From: Chrysomallon squamiferum
Lineage: Eukaryota; Mollusca; Gastropoda; Neomphalida; Peltospiridae
Direction of reading: 5' to 3'
Assembly: GCA_012295275.1 (NCBI GenBank)
Contig: CM022678.1
Location: 8,245,632 to 8,309,631, forward strand
DNA length: 64,000 nt
How positions within the stretch are numbered: the stretch's first letter is position 1; every line of letters begins with the position of its first letter. A program made the position numbers and the translations under genes. The notes beneath the pieces are model-generated. The model was not told where the DNA came from. It saw only the letters and a list, made by a program, of their open reading frames with translations, and ran no database searches. This document shows, piece after piece, positions 45,340 through 57,339 of this stretch.

Positions 45340-45770
45340 ATTTTGAAAATCCTACGGTTACTTGCAATTTTTGACTAAGGCAAGAAGAAAATCTATCATC
45401 TTTTTCGTTTTGAATATACATAAATGATGCAGTAATATTTTCAGCTACGACAACAGTGAAGGCATGGGTTGCTATTTTTTTATTATTATTATTATTTGTA
45501 TAACGTACTATTAAAAGAAACAGCAGATGATTTACAACACCAAATACGATCATTTGAATTAGATTGGGTAACCTGGAAGTTAGAACTTAATGCATCTAAG
45601 ACAAAACCTGGTTATTGTTTTTCAATAAAATATTAATTGTTACTGGAGTCAAACACCTTTAGATTTGGATTCTTCGTAAATATCAAGAAAAATTGAATTA
45701 ACTAGGCTTTAGACAAGCTAAAAAATATGTAGAGAATTTAGTTTATATACTGACAGTCAGATTTATTTGC
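45340..45770 (+). mobile_element. LINE RT fragment upstream of G
   Basis: LRQEENLSSFSF, stop, IYINDA near 45380-45430, then TGVKHL-like and FVNIKKN-like codons at 45640-45690. It is divergent from G and close to the 3' end of H. Confidence 0.75.
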
Positions 45771-45891
45771 TATCTGTTAATGGCTATCACAAGCAGTTTG
45801 TAAATGTTATTCATGTGTCATGTTTATTACAAGAATCGATGATTTTAAATAAATGTTAGATAGGAGCTTGTTGGAAATATTTCGCACGAAC

Positions 45892-46716
45892 TCAACATTT
45901 AAAACGTTTCTCACCAGTATGGATCTTCATGTGACCTTTTAGAATATCGCTTCGTGAGAAACGTTTCGCACAAACTTCACATTTGAAAGACTTCTCACCA
46001 GTATGGATCTTTATGTGAAGTTTGAGATTCCAAATCCGTGAAAAACGGTTTCCACAAACTTCACATTTAAAAGGTTTCTCTTCAGCATGGATATTCATAT
46101 GATATTTTAAACTCAAACGTGAGAAGTATTTTCCACAAACTTCACATTTTAAAAATTTGTCATCAGTATGGACCTTCATATGAAGTTTTAGAGCTGATCG
46201 TTTTGAAAAGGATTCTGAACAAACCTCACATTTAAAAGATTTCTCTCGAGCATGAATCTTTATATGATATTTTAAACTCGAACGCTCTGTGAAACATTTT
46301 TCACAAACCTCACATTTGAAAGGTTTCTCTCCAGTATGGACGATCATGTGACATTTTAAACTCGAACGCTGTGAGAAACATTTTGCACAAACTTCACATT
46401 TAAAAGGTTTCTCTCCAGTGTGGACCTTCATATGACGTTTTACATTTCCATATGTGTTGAAACTTTTTTCACAAACCTCACATTTAAAAGTTTTCTCATC
46501 ATTGTGATTCTTCATGTGTCTTTTTAGATTCGAACTCAGTGAGAAACATTTTGCACAAACTTCACATTTAAAGGGTTTCTCTCCAGTATGCATTCTTATA
46601 TGATTTTTTACATACAGTGGTTGTGAAAAACATTTTGCACAAACTTCACATTTAAAAGGTTTTTTACCAGAATGGATGCTGAATAATTCTTCATTACTGT
46701 GAGTTCCCATCTTCAT
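45892..46716 (-). CDS. C2H2 zinc-finger protein H, 9 fingers
   Basis: 274 codons; the family start [18 protein letters not shown] is two codons after the first ATG. Nine fingers. Finger 7 (LKCEVCGKYFSRLSLKYH) is one residue short between Cys and His, which also occurs in pseudogene K. The helices (SQPLYVKN, SLSSNLKR, NTYGNVKR, SQRSSLKC, TERSSLKY, SKRSALKL and so on) differ from E/F. The frame ends EKRFKC-stop, the ancestral family stop inside a half finger whose remains (VRAKYFQQA) continue downstream. About 1.0 kb upstream lies a TATA module with a donor site, giving the cleanest full gene model in the window. Confidence 0.93.
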   Translation of the reverse strand: MKMGTHSNEELFSIHSGKKPFKCEVCAKCFSQPLYVKNHIRMHTGEKPFKCEVCAKCFSLSSNLKRHMKNHNDEKTFKCEVCEKSFNTYGNVKRHMKVHTGEKPFKCEVCAKCFSQRSSLKCHMIVHTGEKPFKCEVCEKCFTERSSLKYHIKIHAREKSFKCEVCSESFSKRSALKLHMKVHTDDKFLKCEVCGKYFSRLSLKYHMNIHAEEKPFKCEVCGNRFSRIWNLKLHIKIHTGEKSFKCEVCAKRFSRSDILKGHMKIHTGEKRFKC

Positions 46717-47089
46717 TTTTTTAAATTCTTATTTGAAGAAAATTCATTGCATCACATTGTCTCTTTCTGTCTCTTGTAAACTTTATTTCGTTAGGTTACT
46801 ATGACTACTATAATTATATCTTACTATAAAATTCCCAAATCAGACGTATTTTCAATGCAATGCGACATGATATACAAGAGAGGGAAGGGAATCAGTCATT
46901 CATTCAGTAATTTCAGGGAATTATATTTCACGATTCATATTTTAATATCAGTTTCATCAATGGTGATCATTTCTGAAAATATAAAATAGAAATAAGAAAC
47001 TAAGCCATATGAAATCCTATTTTAAATTGGCATATTTTATTCAAATATAAAATTTTATACAACAGTTTCTATTTAATTATGGATTTTAC

Positions 47090-47640
47090 TTATAAGACTC
47101 TACATACTAAAACTCCCATGTTTATCCTGTGCAGTTTTGGACTAAGGCAAGGAGAAAGTTTGTCATCGTTCTCGTTTTGATTATTCATAAATGATGCAGT
47201 AATATTTTCAGCTACGAAAATTGTAAAGGTATTCCATCAGAAACAGACTTTTTGTGAAAAACGTTAATCTTCATCAAGTTATTTATTTTGTTTTATGGCT
47301 ATACCGTACTATTTTATGTATATATAAAAATAATAATAATAATAATAAAACAGCAGGTGATTTACAACATGAACTGTGATGGCATGAAATACTTCGGGGA
47401 ACCTGGAAGTTAAAAGTTAATGTACAAACACAAAAAGTATATCTATTGTTTTTCAAGAAGCAATTTTAAAGAAAAATCCCACTAAATTAGAAATTGTATC
47501 GTTTGTAAATACCAAAACATATTCAATAAACTGAACTTTATAAAAAAAATTAAGAATTAAAAATATATATATTTACAGAATTTAGTTTATATATTGACAG
47601 TCATATTTGTTTTTAAAAGCACTACTTACTAATGAGTATT
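47090..47640 (+). mobile_element. LINE RT fragment upstream of H
   Basis: FGLRQGESLSSFSF, stop, LFINDAVIFSA at 47125-47215 is the best preserved motif-B piece in the window. It lies inside the proposed 5' intron of H, on the opposite strand. An AAT-repeat lies at 47328-47348. Confidence 0.8.
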
Positions 47641-47689
47641 CATTGTTAAAAGAACAACTGATATTTTAAAATAAATTAAATAATATTGA

Positions 47690-48180
47690 ATCAATATAAT
47701 GAAATGAAAATAAAGTAGTTAAAATGACTTACTAGAAAACACAACGAGAAATGAGTCACTGTGTCTCTTTCGTTTATTTCTCAGTCAGATGTGCGAGTCC
47801 AGATCTGATCTGTACTCGGTTTATATAAGACACAACACAGATCGGTTACGTATGCGTCTTAGTAGATGTTTGATGTTTTAACTGATCACCGTTTCTTGGT
47901 GTCGTAATAGTTTACGAACTTTCTGGCTTGTGTATTACATACTATATTGTTTATTGTTGTTGGTAGATCAGACTAAATTATTTGTTTGTTCAGCTGATTG
48001 ATCATCTTGGCTGGTTTTAATTGAATATTATTTATCATTAGCAGGTGTTTTTTTTTTAAAGTGTAATGAGTGTCGTTCATTAGGGAGTGTTTTGTTACGA
48101 ATATACTACGTTTGTCATTATGACAGCAATTTCTTTCCTAACTTGAATATAGAACGTTTGCCACTATCACAATACATATA
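47690..48180 (-). promoter_or_regulatory. TATA-module copy C, candidate promoter of H
   Basis: TATA core at 47820-47829 (minus: CTTATATAAACC). About 90 bp later on the minus strand comes CTAGTAAGTC (donor GT at 47732-47731). The proposed gene: TATA, short non-coding exon, intron of about 1 kb, acceptor near 46740, coding exon H. The plus-strand reading (TATATAAG) would instead give a transcript antisense to K; both are possible. Confidence 0.5.
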
Positions 48181-49087
48181 AAATCGCAAAAGTGATAATT
48201 GTAGCCCATTGAAATTTTAAAAATCTCCAATCAAAGCAGTGATGTGTAAAAGAAGACAAAGCGAGTGTAGTAGAACAATATTTTCTTCATTTTTTGTCTT
48301 CACTGAAGGCCGTAGAATACTTGAATTTTGATATAAGATATTCTTCATGTTTTCGATTAGATTTTCATCATTTAATTAGATTGATATTGCAGGCGATTAC
48401 TAAAGACTCGCGGAATAAAAATAATAATAATAAACTGTCTAAGTAATATTCAGTCCTTAAATACTCCAGTTTATTTTCAAGACTGTCTAATGTTTTAGAG
48501 TGTTACCCGAAACCCTTAAAACTGATTCCTTAATATGCGTATTGGTCTTTATGTCTATTATGTTTGTTTCTGTCTGTGTTTATCTTTGTATATGTTTATA
48601 TATTAGTATTCAATACGAAATCTTCCTAAAATGAGTTTGTAGATAGGTGAAATCGCCGCATATTTTAAGTTGAACGAAATGCTGCTTAAGATGATTGTAT
48701 CATTTAAACACGGCAAGATGTTCATTATTATCTTTGCTTTTAACATTTTATTTTGAAATTAGATTCAAAGGATGCCTTTGATTTTTTTCCCGTATTTCGC
48801 TGTTTTCTATATTTGTAAAATAAAGAAGACCTAGGTTCTCACAATGAACATGTAGTGTACAAGATTATCAGTTACTAAAAGACAGTCATTTGAAACAAGG
48901 TCTAGCTGCACACAAAATGTAGTAATAATATGTAGCAGTAGTAGTATTAGTGAAAATGCTTATAGTAAATACACATATACATAAATACAAACACAAAACA
49001 AATACAAAAACAAATGTTAAAATAATACAGTAACAATAAAATGAATTGAAAGTTCGCATGACGTGTAATATCCACTGCCCTCATGTT

Positions 49088-49122
<35 letters not shown>

Positions 49123-49391
49123 ACTAGCAGCAACAGCAAAAGCAGTTGTAATACTGGTGCTACTAGAAGTAGTTAGTATGATTTTCTATTTCAAATTTGT
49201 TATCTAGCAAACTAATCAAAATTCGTATTCTTCATTAGCTTTTGTTAAATATTGTTTATTACAAGACAGTATATGTTATGGTTATGGTGATTATTTCAAA
49301 AATTATCATTTTTATATTGTTATTATCAGTCAAAACTCGGACTTGGTATGACAATTTAGATACCAGCTTGTTGGAAATATTTCATACGAAC
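48181..49391. other. 3' flank of pseudogene K, no gene
   Basis: A divergent equivalent of 9088-10264 with the tgaagnagacctaggttctcac stretch at about 48823 and GTA/TAG repeats at 48920-48965 and 49087-49115. No coding region. Confidence 0.6.
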
Positions 49392-49903
<512 letters not shown>

Positions 49904-50109
49904 TTACTCTGCTATAAGTTCCTATTTTTTTGTTCTTTGATGGAATTATTTTTCTCACTTTACATTTTATCGCAATTTGTGATTCTTGCTTTTTATTTAT
50001 TTCTTAAAATATAAGATGAAAGTAACTGGTGGAGGAGGTAGAATATTTAAACTAACATATTTCATTTTGTACAACAGATTTTATTTAATTATAAATTTAA
50101 TACATTTTT

Positions 50110-50690
50110 ACACTCTACATTTTCAAAATCACGTTTTCTTTCAATTTTGGAGTAAGACAAGAAGATAATTTGTCATCTTTCTCATTTTGATTATACATAA
50201 ATGATGTAGTAGAAAATTGTGATGGTATTCCATCAGTAACACGAGCATTAATGAAAAACGTTAATGTCCGTTAAGTTATCTGTGTTTTTATGCTTATACA
50301 GCACTAAATATAAAAAAATAATAATAATAATAAAAAACACACAGAGAAAAACCCGGGTGATTTATAACATCAGTGGACTGTTTTGAAATACATTGGGAAA
50401 CCTGAAAGTTAAAACTGACCGCAGCTATGAAAAATACTATGGTTATTGGTTTTCAAAAGCCAATTTCCTAAGACTGATATATAATAATAAGGAAAACGAC
50501 ATTGTTACTGGAGTCAAAAACTTGGAATTGATTTACTTAGATCTGAATCCTTCGTACATACTAAGAAAGATTCAATGAAGCTCTACAGTTTTCTGAACTA
50601 AAACGAGATATCGAGAAATTAGTTTATAAAGTGATTGACAACATTTTACTGTATGGGTGTGAAATTATGGGATTTTGATAACAATATATC
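50110..50690 (+). mobile_element. LINE RT fragment upstream of K
   Basis: GVRQEDNLSSFSF, stop, LYINDV at 50150-50205, then a YYGYWF/TGVKNLELIYLDLNPS-like stretch and LLYGCEIMGF near 50645-50680. Collinear with 13170-13740. Confidence 0.75.
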
Positions 50691-51589
50691 AGAGAAAAAA
50701 AAAAAAACATTAATAATAATAATGAAACATTTTTGTTTTCTTTTTTAAAATGACATTCTCAATTTTGCTGTTTGTACGTGACTATAGAACTGCATGTTAT
50801 AACAGACAGTAAAAGACATTACTGAATGTACGTAACTATGTGCTTCCTTAATGCTCTGCACTAACCTGCATCTGTTATCTATTTACCATTTGCTATTCGA
50901 CATTGTTTACTTATTGTAATTTTACTTATTGTAATATACACAGTAATATAACTACATATCACTCAGTATTCATGGATTACAGCACACACGTTTATCTATC
51001 TACCAAGCAAATAACCTAACACTAGTTAGTACTTTTAGTGTTAGTAGTAGTCAGTAATTTTAGTGATATTAGTGTTTGTAATGTTGATAGTATTTAGTAG
51101 TAGTTGGTATTTGTAGTGGTAGTAGTTACTAGCAGTAATGAAAGAGGTCCCAGCTCTCCTTCTGCTGTAGCAGTAATAAAAACGTTAGTTAAAATTAAAT
51201 AATAAAAACACTGAAATGAGTTTTCATTTCTTTTCTCTTTTATTTGACAAATAATCAGTTCTGTATTAAGGTTTCATACCAAACATTGATTTTTATCTGA
51301 CATACCAGTTGACTAAATCAGTTAATGTCAACTAATAATTATTTTATTAATAAGAAGGAGCAGTGGTCCAATGAGATAAATATATTCAATCTAAGCAAGT
51401 ACAAAGCTAAGAAACATTTATGTTTCTACTTCATGTACCACACCTGCAGCATTAATGCTTTTCAGTCACAAGATAGTATACGTTTTATTGCCCCTAATTA
51501 GCACTTACAACATTTTTCGAGACAAGACAAGAAGATTATTTCTCTACAGACTGCAATGCAAGAAAATAAATGTTGAAATGTTCGAGAAA
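50691..51589. other. Intergenic, no gene
   Basis: GTAGT-type repeats at 51025-51140 and a segment shared with 32060-32250. A short direct repeat (gaaaataaatgttgaaatgtt) lies at 51563-51610. Confidence 0.55.
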
Positions 51590-52755
51590 ATAAATGTTGA
51601 AATGTTACTACATTTGGTCTAAGTGTATAATTATGTGATATATATTTACTTCTCTCAAAACAGAAAAGTGTACAGTAAAAAATATAGTGGAACTCACCAC
51701 CAATATCAGAATTAAATAAAAGCTATATTCTGTCTTCCCTTTCAATATTAAACCATCTACCAAATGCCATAGGAAGTTTGATATTACTTTTTCTATATTT
51801 ACCCTTTCAGTTTTAAAACATCTACCAGATACCACAGGAAGTTTGATATTATTTGTTCTATATTTACCCTTTCAGTATTAAACCATCTACCAGATACCAT
51901 AGGAAGTTTGATATTACTTGTTCTATATTTACCCTTTCAGTATTAAACCATCTACCAGATACCACAGGAAGTTTGATATTACTGGTTCTATATTTACATA
52001 ATGCTCTAGCATTTTGGACTGGCAGCTGTAAAGATACTGTTCTAATATAAATTCAACTTTTAAGCATTCTGTTATAAATTCCTTTTGATCACTCAAGTTT
52101 ATATCTATTCCATTTTTGTAAGAACTGACTGCAAAATTCTTTTAACAGCATGTTAAAATCAAAAGACATTCACTTGCACATATAAATTTATGTTACCTAA
52201 ACCACATTCATCCATTATAGCTTTTACCCAAGGATTTGATATATTATTTACATTAATAACAACATCTACAACATACCAGACAATTTAAACTGTTTGCAGT
52301 CAACATATTACTTATATTTGCATATAAAGCCTTTCAATTATATCTAAATTAATAAAACCCCAGATTTCACATCCATATAATATTTTAGGTTTTACAAACT
52401 TGTCTAACAAATGTAAGTGACAGTGAAGTAATAAACTGAATTCTCTACATTTTTTTTAACATAGCAAACACTGCATCTGAACATCAGCTGATTAAATCTT
52501 TTTTAGTATTCGAGGTTCCAGATTAACTTAAAATATGCAAACAGGTATTTAACCTCAAAAACAATTTCTACTTCCATATTATTAGATATAAATCTAAATG
52601 TATTTGTTTTTAGATTGCCTCTGGGAAAAATCTTAGTTTTTTAAATCTAGTAGAACTACTCACTGCACTACTGCTCACCAGTAAAGTGATAAACTTTATA
52701 AAAATACTGATAATCTATTAACACTAAATTAGGATATCATACACATGTTAAGTTA
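51590..52755 (-). mobile_element. LINE C-terminal fragment, unit 5
   Basis: One copy of the C-terminal region with a small four-copy version of the 65-bp minisatellite inside it. The KSGS, QIWGF-like and SDIGGEFHYIF-like landmarks are in broken frames. Confidence 0.75.
51737..51996. repeat. 65-bp minisatellite, 4 copies
   Basis: ccctttca starts at 51737, 51802, 51867 and 51932, so the period is again 65. It is the same unit as at 35.1-36.4 kb, while single-copy states exist at about 14.8, 22.7, 23.7, 32.7 and 33.75 kb. Confidence 0.95.
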
Positions 52756-52939
52756 AAACTATTACTATCTGAATTTATTCATGTTGTTTATCCTGACTAT
52801 ACAAATAATAACAACATAACCAAAAAGATTTCACCTTCAAACCTAGATTAATTTTCATAATTGAATCATTCTGATTATGTTCTTTCATTTAATGTTATAT
52901 TTGCTATAGCGGTAATTCCTCCAGCTTGACTAGAAGGAA

Positions 52940-53700
52940 ATGTAGAAAATACAAGAACTGAGGCAAGCAATCGTATCTGTACTATTACCAAGCAGATGTT
53001 TGAGACTATTATTTACATCCATCACTAACAAAGAATATCTTTTCTATTAATTTAGTAAAAGGAAATAAGAAAAATATGTACCATGCTTTAACAATTTTGA
53101 AGGCATTTGATTCAGGTATGAAAGTTGTAAAGATATCCAGTAAGACAAATTCTTGTGTAAGACCTTTATCATATTATTGTACATCAAGTTATTTGCATTG
53201 CTAATTATTTAATAAAGAAATTATAACTCAAGCTAAATACCTTGAACTTGTCTGAAGTAAGTCTGGATCCTTTGTAAATACCAAGAAATATTTCATTCGT
53301 TGAACTTCAAACCCTGCTTCCTGTATTGAGAAAAGAAAAAGGTAGAGAATTTAATTTTTCAACTGATAAGATTGTAAATACATATATTACTGTATGGATG
53401 TCATCACATTACAAATGCTAGATTGCATTTATCTTTTTGTTTTACTAGATGAATGTGATTTATGTAACATATATTCATGTACCAAAGTATGGTCAAACCA
53501 TGCTGTTAAAAGAATATTATGTGATCCGTTCTTGCAAATATGGAATAATCACACATTTGAATGATCTGAAGTGTTAACTATGAGAAAACTGTCATTGAAA
53601 CAACTGACCTGCTACATCTGTACGCTAAATAAAAACAATAGTGACAATGTTTTCAGTGGAGTAGTTTATGCAGTCGACTTTTATTCTTGAACAAATATTT
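52940..53700 (+). mobile_element. LINE RT fragment, plus strand, unit 5
   Basis: Collinear with 25080-25870, with ITQAKYLELV, GSFVNTKKY, a REFNFSTDKIVNTYITVWMS-like stretch and LDECDLCNIYSCTKVWS in broken frames. Confidence 0.75.
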
Positions 53701-53759
53701 CTATTTATTTTCATTTGAAAAGTATTTAATTAGTTCTATGCTGTATTTAAGTAATAATA

Positions 53760-54130
53760 AAAACACAGCTATCGTTAAAAGAATTTACTATAAAAAAAAA
53801 AATCGATTATAGGTACACAACGTAAACAAAGAATACCACGTCACTATTTAACACAAAACGAACTAGCTTAATGTTTTGCGAAAAATTCTTACTACAGTTT
53901 ACAGCAAATGTCTTCTAGATTACCTTATTTTGTGTTTAATTATTTCTTTCCGTCCGTTGATTTCCAAAATTTACGTGAAACACGTTCTGTGTCTCGTCTT
54001 AATAGCAATTCCGTGGCTTATCTCCCCCTAACTCAACTTTGTACTCTATTAGATTTCCTTCAAAATAAAGCGCGCACTCAAATATCACAAAGAACAGCAT
54101 TACTTCATTACTGACGCACTTCGACGGAAC
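53760..54130 (-). promoter_or_regulatory. CE copy 7
   Basis: Full-length; core at 54007-54029, GCGCGC at about 54070, donor-like GTAGTAAGAATTTTTCGC on the minus strand near 53890. Lies upstream of pseudogene K with the LINE block between. Confidence 0.45.
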
Positions 54131-54280
54131 GGGAACAAAAATGAACCTGGCGAAATAGACCGAGCATTACTGTATGTGTTAAATTATTTTTATAGTTTTT
54201 ATTTTTATTGTTTAATTTTAATTTTATTACGATTATAGTTACATATACACAGAGACACATCCAGAGATACATATATATGT

Positions 54281-54600
54281 CTTCGGCAACGTAGTCTTCG
54301 ACGTCGAGCAGAATCATCTCTGTCCTTATTACACTGTACACTGACATTAATGGATTTGTCCTGTATTTTATATAAAAGAACCTCCCAGTTTCCGTATTCA
54401 GATTTCAACTATGCAATTCTTCATTTAAATTTAACATCACTTTAACATAGGTGATAGGACAAATCCATTAACGTCAGCGTACAGTATAGTAAGGTCAGCG
54501 TACAGTATAGATAAATCCTCTCTACCTGGAAGACCACGTGGCCGGAGACAACTCCATCACGAGATACTTCAGACAGGCGCTTGCTACTGAGTGCTAACTC
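54281..54600. repeat. Inverted repeat of dispersed element
   Basis: 54281-54375 (gtcttcggcaacgtagtctt to ggatttgtcctgtat) is the reverse complement, with mismatches, of 54440-54575, which is copy 2 of the element at 26.58 kb. The spacer is about 70 bp. Within the right arm gtcagcgtacagtata is duplicated. Confidence 0.65.
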
Positions 54601-55690
54601 TCGTCTAGAAAGAAAAACTTGCTTTATTTATCGACATAGTCATCCAACTGTTGTATAACGTCATTTAAAAGTTTGATAACTACACAGAAATTAGAAGAAA
54701 CACGTGACTGCTGTCCAGTTGATCTGTGGCCTACCATTAGCGGCTAACGTTCTGTTCCATGCACGTCACAGGACAAAAGCAGACGTCACAGCCGTAGATA
54801 AAACAAAAAACAGAAAACAACATGCAAAAGCTTTTCAAAAGAAAATTTTCAAATTGATGAATACAGGATTTTTTTGATTTTTGATTTTCTTTTTGTTATT
54901 TTTATTTATTTATCTACTTTACTTGGTGGTAGATTTTAACATTTTCTAGAAGTAAATTTTATTTCTCTTTTGGAAATGCTTCCCATTCCTTAAGCTCCGT
55001 CTCTAGTTCTACATCATAACATCAAATGTCTCTTTTCTTTTCTAATAACTAATGTTAATTAACCCTATTGTCAACTGAAAATCATTTAACCTTCCTGAGT
55101 GTTATCGCCTCCGAAACCGCAGTTAGCATTAGATGTCGATAACATTATGTTAATAATAATCTTGTTACTTATAAAATACACGGCGATTTCGCCTGCGGTG
55201 AGTTAAACATCCTACGTTTATAAATGGCGCTCAGACAGTTTTGAAAAACTATTTTTTTATTGTCATTTTTAGTACTTTCATGGTATCTGCAAATTAAATT
55301 AAAAATACTGCTGATACCGTTAAACCAAAGCCTTCACGAAAGTAAAAAAAATAGTAATAAATTAAAAAATGCACAGTAACAAACGATTATAGATTTACAT
55401 CTTGAACAATTCTTGCTTGTATGACGAGTGGTACAACTTCCACCAGACATCAGTTATCTATGTGGATGTCCATACGTGACTAAATTTATATTTGACTGTA
55501 GAAGTCAACTTTCTTCTAGAGTTGTCATAAAAAACAAAACCCAGCCATCAATCAACCATTTTTCTTATTCGTAGTGATAGCAGTACATATTGTCACAACA
55601 GTCATGCTGGTACACCAGTAATAAAATGCTACTCAAAATTAAGGAATAATTAAGGCTTCTCTCCGTATGGGTCTTCATGTGACATTTTAA
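54600..55690. other. Intergenic, remainder of dispersed element and flank
   Basis: 54600-54680 completes the element shared with 26.7-26.8 kb. 55000-55130 matches 43440-43560. 55505-55560 matches the tcatctactt flank near 17.5, 27.2 and 39.7 kb. A half-decayed finger end lies at 55655-55698 (after the stop of gene I). No gene. Confidence 0.5.
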
Positions 55691-55698
55691 ATTCACAC

Positions 55699-56520
55699 TT
55701 AAATAGGTTTTGCTCCAGTATGGACCTTCATATGACGTTTAACACTTTCGCCTCGTGAGAAACATTTTGCACAAACCTCACATTTAAAGGGTTTCTCACC
55801 GGTATGAATCCTCACATGACGGTTTAGATGTTCAAGGCGTGAAAACCGTTTTGCACAAACTTCACACTTAAAAGATTTCTCATCAGTATGAATCTTCATA
55901 TGACGTTTTACATGTTCATCATGTGAGAAACGTTTTGCACAAACCTCACATTTAAAAGGCTTCTCACGGGTATGAATCTTCATATGACGTTTTACATGTT
56001 GATCATGTGAGAACCGTTTTGCACAAATCTCACATTTAAAAGGCTTCTCACCGGTATGGATCTTCATATGCCATTTTACATGTTCACTTTGTGAAAACCG
56101 TTTTGCACAAATCTCACACTTAAAAGGTTTCTCTCCAGTATGGATCTTCATATGACCTTTTACGTGTGCACTTTGTGAGAAACATTTTGCACAAACCTCA
56201 CATTTAAAAGGTTTCTCACCAGTATGAATCCTCATATGACATTTCAAATAATCACGTCGTGAGAAACGTTTTGCACACACCTCACATTGATAATGTTTAT
56301 TTCCAGTATGAATGGTCATGTGATATTTTAAACTCGAATGCTGTCTGAAACATATTGCACAAACCTCACACTTAAAGGGCTTCTCACCAGTATGGATATA
56401 CATATGTGCTTTCAGAGTGAAACTGTGTGACAAAAGTTTTGCACAAACTTCACATTTGTAAGGTTTCTCAAGCGTCTTGATGCTGTATGGTTCTTCATCA
56501 CTGTGAGTTGCCATGTTCAT
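55699..56520 (-). CDS. C2H2 zinc-finger protein I, 9 fingers
   Basis: 273 codons; starts MNMATHSDEEPYSIKTLEKP. Nine complete fingers: SHSFTLKA, RQHSSLKY, SRRDYLKC, SQSAHVKG, SQSEHVKW, SHDQHVKR, SHDEHVKR, SRLEHLNR, SRGESVKR. Fingers 4-8 share an H-V-K core and look like serial single-finger duplications (6 and 7 differ by very few residues). Finger 1 has Leu-Leu in place of Cys-Phe after AK, not a ligand. The leader has lost the SGEKP linker (KTLEKP). A good acceptor (GATTTTCAG) lies 18-20 bases before the first ATG, with a tiny upstream ATG-AGA-ATA-TAA between. No CE or TATA module is found directly upstream. Confidence 0.92.
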   Translation of the reverse strand: MNMATHSDEEPYSIKTLEKPYKCEVCAKLLSHSFTLKAHMYIHTGEKPFKCEVCAICFRQHSSLKYHMTIHTGNKHYQCEVCAKRFSRRDYLKCHMRIHTGEKPFKCEVCAKCFSQSAHVKGHMKIHTGEKPFKCEICAKRFSQSEHVKWHMKIHTGEKPFKCEICAKRFSHDQHVKRHMKIHTREKPFKCEVCAKRFSHDEHVKRHMKIHTDEKSFKCEVCAKRFSRLEHLNRHVRIHTGEKPFKCEVCAKCFSRGESVKRHMKVHTGAKPI

Positions 56521-57059
56521 TTTTATATTCTCATTTTCTGAAAATCATTTCATACAGACTTCACATTAAAACCCTTTCCCTCTGGTGTAAACTTGGTTTC
56601 AGTAGGCTAGAATGATCATAGATTAGAGGAAAATGTCCAGAAAGATTTTTATTTTTTAACGTAATGTGTCAGTGATTTAACTTTTGTTAAAGAATAAAGT
56701 CATCTTTTATTAAAATATCAGTTTGAAATTTCGAGGAAATATATTTTCTTTTCTCCATTCGGATTTTAAATTCTTTCGCAAAAACCAGTAATTGTAAATT
56801 ATGACTTCTACAAAACTCAACAATTTGTAATTTGAAGGTATTACACTTCTTGATTATATTTTAATCTCATCCTCATCAAAAGCTGTGTCTCCGATTTTGT
56901 CTTCTTTTTCCATTTCTGAAAATATGAAATAAAACGAATAATCTAATGCAATAAAGTTATATAATAATTAAGAAGATTATCTTAAACAACAGACTGAATT
57001 TACCTGAAAATTTAATACTTTAATCTTGCAAAATCCTATGTTTATTTATGTAATATATT

Positions 57060-57190
57060 ACAGTAAACCGATTTGCATGTTCATCTCATGAAAAATATTC
57101 TGCAGAAACCTCATATTTAAAATGTTTCTGTCCAGTATGAACCTTCATCTGATCTTTTAAATAGGAACTGTATGAGAAACAACATTTTGT
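57060..57190 (-). pseudogene. ZNF relic upstream of gene I
   Basis: Minus strand: KCCFSYSSYLKDQMKVHTGQK, then HFKYEVSAEYFS-stop. Cys to Tyr and Cys to Ser changes have removed the zinc site of the second finger. Confidence 0.7.
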
Positions 57191-57339
57191 AATCGATTTA
57201 AATATATATATATATAGACCAATATATATGGGAAAGATCAAGCAGGAATGAAGGGACGTTTTGCTGATTTTTTCTCGTGAACTTGCACACACTGAACTAT
57301 TTATCACATAAGATATTATTATTATTTATTTATTTATTA

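Noticed and set aside
54108-54408. Two overlapping minus-strand frames
   Set aside because: They lie across an inverted repeat and AT-rich flank and have no recognisable protein features.
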